A model generated the notes under the pieces. That model saw only the letters and a program-made list of their open reading frames with translations, searched no databases and was not told where the DNA came from. The translations under genes were made by a program, and so were the position numbers. DNA of 64,000 bases from Martinezella lusitana (GTDB lineage: Bacteria > Pseudomonadota > Alphaproteobacteria > Rhizobiales > Rhizobiaceae). Below, one piece after another: positions 61,401-64,000 of this stretch. The stretch lies in assembly GCF_900094565.1 (NCBI RefSeq), contig NZ_FMAF01000005.1, positions 62,001 to 126,000 on the forward strand. Reading direction: 5' to 3'. Numbering within the stretch: position 1 is the stretch's first letter; every line of letters begins with the position of its first letter.

Positions 61401-63242
61401 CTAGGCACGTTCCATGACGAAGCTGCCCGGTGCCTCCTCAAGCGCGTTGAGAGCTTTGCCGCCGGGTTGGCGGGCGGCTGCCATACGATGGTCCTGGGAT
61501 AGGATCCATGCATGCCAGTGCGTCCACCAGGAACCCGGCGTCTCATTCGCTTCTTTCAGCCACTGCTCGTAATCGCCCTTCACCGTGCCGCCGGTCCAGA
61601 ACTGGTATTTGTGCTTATCCGGTGGGTTGACGACGCCGGCGATGTGGCCGGACCCTGTGAGGACGAATTCCACCGGTCCGCCAAAGCACTGGCTGCCGAC
61701 GAAGACGGACTTGGCAGGGGCGATATGATCTTCGCGCGTCGCCAGATTGTAGACCGGGATGCGGACATCCTTCAGCGACAATGTCTTGCCGTCGAGCACC
61801 ATCTTGCCTTGGCTCAGTGTATTGTTGAGATAGCAATTGCGCAGATAGAACGAGTGGTTGGCGGCCGCCATTCGCGTGGAATCGGCATTCCAGAACAGAA
61901 GATCGAAGGGCATGGGTTCCTGGCCCTTCAGGTAGCTGTTGATGAAATAGGGCCAGATGAGCTCGGAGGCGCGAAGCATGTTGAAGGCGGCGGCCATCTT
62001 CGAGCCTTCCAGATAGCCGACCGCACTCATCTGCTGTTCGAGCGACGCGATCTGCTCCTCGTCCACGAAAACCTTGAGATCGCCGGCAAAGGTGAAATCG
62101 ACCTGCGTCGTCAGGAAGGTCGCGGTGCGGATGCGTTTGTTCTTTTCCTTGGCATGGAGGGCAAGCGTCGCGGCCAGCAGCGTGCCGCCGACGCAATAGC
62201 CGACGGCATTGACTTCCTGTTCGCCTGTCGCCTTCTCGATCGTATCAAGCGCAAAATCGATACCCTCTCGCGCATAGGAGGTCCAGTCTTTCGCCGCATG
62301 GCGCTGATCGGGGTTCACCCAGGAGATGACGAAGACGGTGTGCCCCTGTTCCACACACCATTTTATGAAGGATTTCTGCGGGTTGAGATCGAGAATGTAG
62401 AATTTGTTGATCCAGGGCGGGCAGATCAGCAAAGGCCGCTTCAGCACTTTTTCCGTTGCCGGCTCGTATTGGATGACCTGGCAGACGTCGCTTTGCGCGA
62501 TCACCTTGCCGGGTGTCAGCGCCATGTCCCGGCCAACGGCGAACTTCGTCATATCCGTCTGCCGCAGCCGCAGTTCGCCGTGGCCGAGGCTGATATCCTC
62601 GGCGAGCATCTTCATGCCGCGCACCAGGTTCTCGCCGTTGGAGGCGACCGTTTCGCGATAGAGCTGCGGATTGGTCGCGATGAAATTGCTCGGCGAAAAG
62701 GCTGCCGTGATCTGCTTCGTATAGAACGTCGCCTTGTGGCGGGTGTGCTCGTCCAATCCTTCGGCCTCGCCGACCAGCTTCTCGGCCCAGCCGGCCGTCA
62801 GAAGATAGGTCTGCTTCAGAAAGTCGAAGAAGGGGTTCTTCTGCCAGTCTTCGTCGGCGAAGCGCTTGTCCTTGACCGGCTCTGGCGCGGCGGGCGAATC
62901 GCCGCTGAGGCGTTGCAGGGTTTGCGTCCACAGGCCGAAATAGCCCGTCAGCAGATGGGTCTGCGCCTCCAGCGTACGGCGCGGATCGGAAAGCCAATAT
63001 TCGCCGACCTTGGAAAGCGTCTTGACCATGTCGGTCATCGGATCGGCGACGGTGTCGACCTTCTCGCCGCGCTCGCGCGGCGCAAGCCAGGCGGATGCAG
63101 CCTTGCCGAGATTTTCCAGCGCGCGGGCGAAGTTGACGGCCATCGCCTCGGGATCCCTGACAATGTAAGGCTCGACCGACTTCGGGTCGAAGCCCGGAAA
63201 GCCGTTGTTTCCTTCACTGTTATCCCGCTTGCTGTCGGTCAC
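61401..63242 (-). CDS. phaC: Class I poly(3-hydroxyalkanoate) synthase
   Basis: Polymerises (R)-3-hydroxyacyl-CoA into PHB storage granules, 613 residues. Seen: the catalytic Cys C350 in the lipase-like box [10 protein letters not shown], an Asp in [16 protein letters not shown] and a His in [13 protein letters not shown], completing the Cys-Asp-His triad. [20 protein letters not shown] and [14 protein letters not shown] are class I blocks. The N-terminal part, less conserved, binds the granule. Divergent from the 63402 lipoprotein gene. PhaE is not needed by class I enzymes, in line with none being nearby. Confidence 0.96.
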   Translation of the reverse strand: MTDSKRDNSEGNNGFPGFDPKSVEPYIVRDPEAMAVNFARALENLGKAASAWLAPRERGEKVDTVADPMTDMVKTLSKVGEYWLSDPRRTLEAQTHLLTGYFGLWTQTLQRLSGDSPAAPEPVKDKRFADEDWQKNPFFDFLKQTYLLTAGWAEKLVGEAEGLDEHTRHKATFYTKQITAAFSPSNFIATNPQLYRETVASNGENLVRGMKMLAEDISLGHGELRLRQTDMTKFAVGRDMALTPGKVIAQSDVCQVIQYEPATEKVLKRPLLICPPWINKFYILDLNPQKSFIKWCVEQGHTVFVISWVNPDQRHAAKDWTSYAREGIDFALDTIEKATGEQEVNAVGYCVGGTLLAATLALHAKEKNKRIRTATFLTTQVDFTFAGDLKVFVDEEQIASLEQQMSAVGYLEGSKMAAAFNMLRASELIWPYFINSYLKGQEPMPFDLLFWNADSTRMAAANHSFYLRNCYLNNTLSQGKMVLDGKTLSLKDVRIPVYNLATREDHIAPAKSVFVGSQCFGGPVEFVLTGSGHIAGVVNPPDKHKYQFWTGGTVKGDYEQWLKEANETPGSWWTHWHAWILSQDHRMAAARQPGGKALNALEEAPGSFVMERA

Positions 63243-63401
63243 GCATCATCCTCCCGGCGGCAGCTGTGTTCTGTTTTCCATTTGTACATCTTGCGGGAAA
63301 AGGAATACAAGTCGAATGAAACGCAAGCCTGCTCTTGCTTTGCTGCTGCGACAAATTTAACAGTCGCAACCCAAGGCAAGGAATTGGGCAGGAAGACAAT
63401 T

Positions 63402-63851
63402 ATGGGCGGCGGCATGGTGGCAAGACTGAACCGGTATTCCGTACTCTGCGGCGCGATGTGCGGCATTTTCGCATTGACCCTCGCAGGCTGCTCGACCCCT
63501 GAGGAAAAAGCGGCCTTCGCCAAGCGCAAGCAGCCGCCACAGGCGGTCATCGTCAAATCCGCCAACGGCAGCCCGGTCGATGAAGGCAGCACGCAGCAGC
63601 ACTACAAGGACGGCTATCCGTCCTTCAACGCGCCGCCGACAGCCGCAAATGTGCAGATCAACGATCAGCAGGCGGGTGATTTGGTCAAGCAGCTGACCGC
63701 GCTCGGATCGCAGCGCAAGGCAGGCACGATATCGGAAGCCGAATATCAGAAGCGCGTGGCCGAGATGCGCAAGCTCGCCGCCGAACATGGCCAGGATACG
63801 CTGCAGGAAATCAAGCAGCAGGGCGATCAGCCGAGCCAGACGCAGAATTAG
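63402..63851 (+). CDS. Small lipoprotein, function unknown
   Basis: 149 residues from ATG 63402 (MGGGMVARLNRYSVLCGAMC; a second ATG is 12 bases on). The signal peptide ends in lipobox LAGC-S, so the mature protein would be a lipid-anchored envelope protein. The rest is polar: KSANGSPVDEGSTQQHYKDG, a helical C-terminus EYQKRVAEMRKLAAEHG and a Gln-rich end QEIKQQGDQPSQTQN. No family is recognised. It is divergent from phaC across 159 bp. The remaining 149 bp to the window end show nothing further. Confidence 0.78.
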   Translation: MGGGMVARLNRYSVLCGAMCGIFALTLAGCSTPEEKAAFAKRKQPPQAVIVKSANGSPVDEGSTQQHYKDGYPSFNAPPTAANVQINDQQAGDLVKQLTALGSQRKAGTISEAEYQKRVAEMRKLAAEHGQDTLQEIKQQGDQPSQTQN

Positions 63852-64000
63852 CCTTGCGTTTCAGGCGATTTGGACGCAAAGCGTTCGGATGGGCCGAATT
63901 TGGATGTGTCTTTATCGGCTAAGTGTGCTTTCTGCGCGCAGCCGCCCAAGATTCACCTTATCCTTCGTGTCAGCATAGTTGCGGTGCCGCGATTCCGGAG

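Noticed and set aside
61512..63401. Long plus-strand frame opposite phaC
   Set aside because: Antisense shadow of a GC-rich gene; only its last part (63402-63851) is a real lipoprotein gene.

Overview
This is 64 kb of a GC-rich alphaproteobacterial chromosome, almost certainly from a fast-growing rhizobium (Rhizobiaceae, Rhizobium sensu lato). The grounds are an ExoR regulator, a RopA-like porin, a fused SecDF, a PopZ next to valS, TrmFO, class I PHA synthase, frequent GTG/TTG starts, a RIME-type palindromic repeat, and an alpha-r14-type small RNA with anti-Shine-Dalgarno loops. There is no rRNA operon, CRISPR array, prophage or intact insertion sequence. Three tRNAs are present (Asn, Cys, Leu).

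Left part, 1-11.6 kb. A cysK-alaX-sseA sulfur/cysteine operon runs leftward and is cut by the window edge. Next come a short-chain dehydrogenase, a DNA photolyase and a glycerol-3-phosphate (Ugp) uptake system. The Ugp system is split: the ATPase ugpC reads rightward, while ugpB-ugpA-ugpE read leftward towards it. PHO-box-like repeats lie before both transcription units. An acetyltransferase and a small membrane protein precede tRNA-Asn.

From 11.6 to 17.5 kb, between tRNA-Asn and tRNA-Cys and just beyond, gene density is low. The region holds small secreted or hypothetical proteins, one large porin and a Rap1a/Tai-family protein with a possible 27-residue membrane microprotein in front of it.

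From 17.8 to 50.2 kb the genes are conserved housekeeping and cell-envelope genes: a Pcm-like methyltransferase, popZ, valS, a FadL-like porin, exoR, xthA, erpA, dgt, argS, a SPOR protein, nagZ, scpA-scpB, tatABC, serS, surE, pcm, nlpD, an AAA ATPase, yajC and secDF. After secDF come an Mth938-domain gene and a phytoene-synthase-like gene, which are homologues of two mitochondrial complex I assembly factors. A small membrane protein and trmFO follow.

The 50.2-51.5 kb interval is the most unusual part. Two DUF1127 micro-genes and an upstream small RNA all lie on the minus strand. The RNA folds into three hairpins, each exposing a CCUCCUCC-type loop, and ends in a terminator. Three copies of a T-N11-A motif lie in the upstream regions of this group. 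The arrangement recalls the CcsR/CcaF1 stress-RNA loci of Rhodobacter and the VtlR-controlled DUF1127 genes of Brucella and Agrobacterium.

Right part, 51.7-64 kb. This holds a DUF2157/GDYXXLXY membrane pair, tRNA-Leu, trigger factor, a RIME element, and a HAD hydrolase gene bracketed by a 43-bp decayed copy of the sthA 3' end (a recombination scar). After these come sthA, a tyrosine-phosphatase-like protein, radC, map, sfsA, phaC and a small lipoprotein. All function calls rest on motifs and family resemblance read by eye; no database search was possible.
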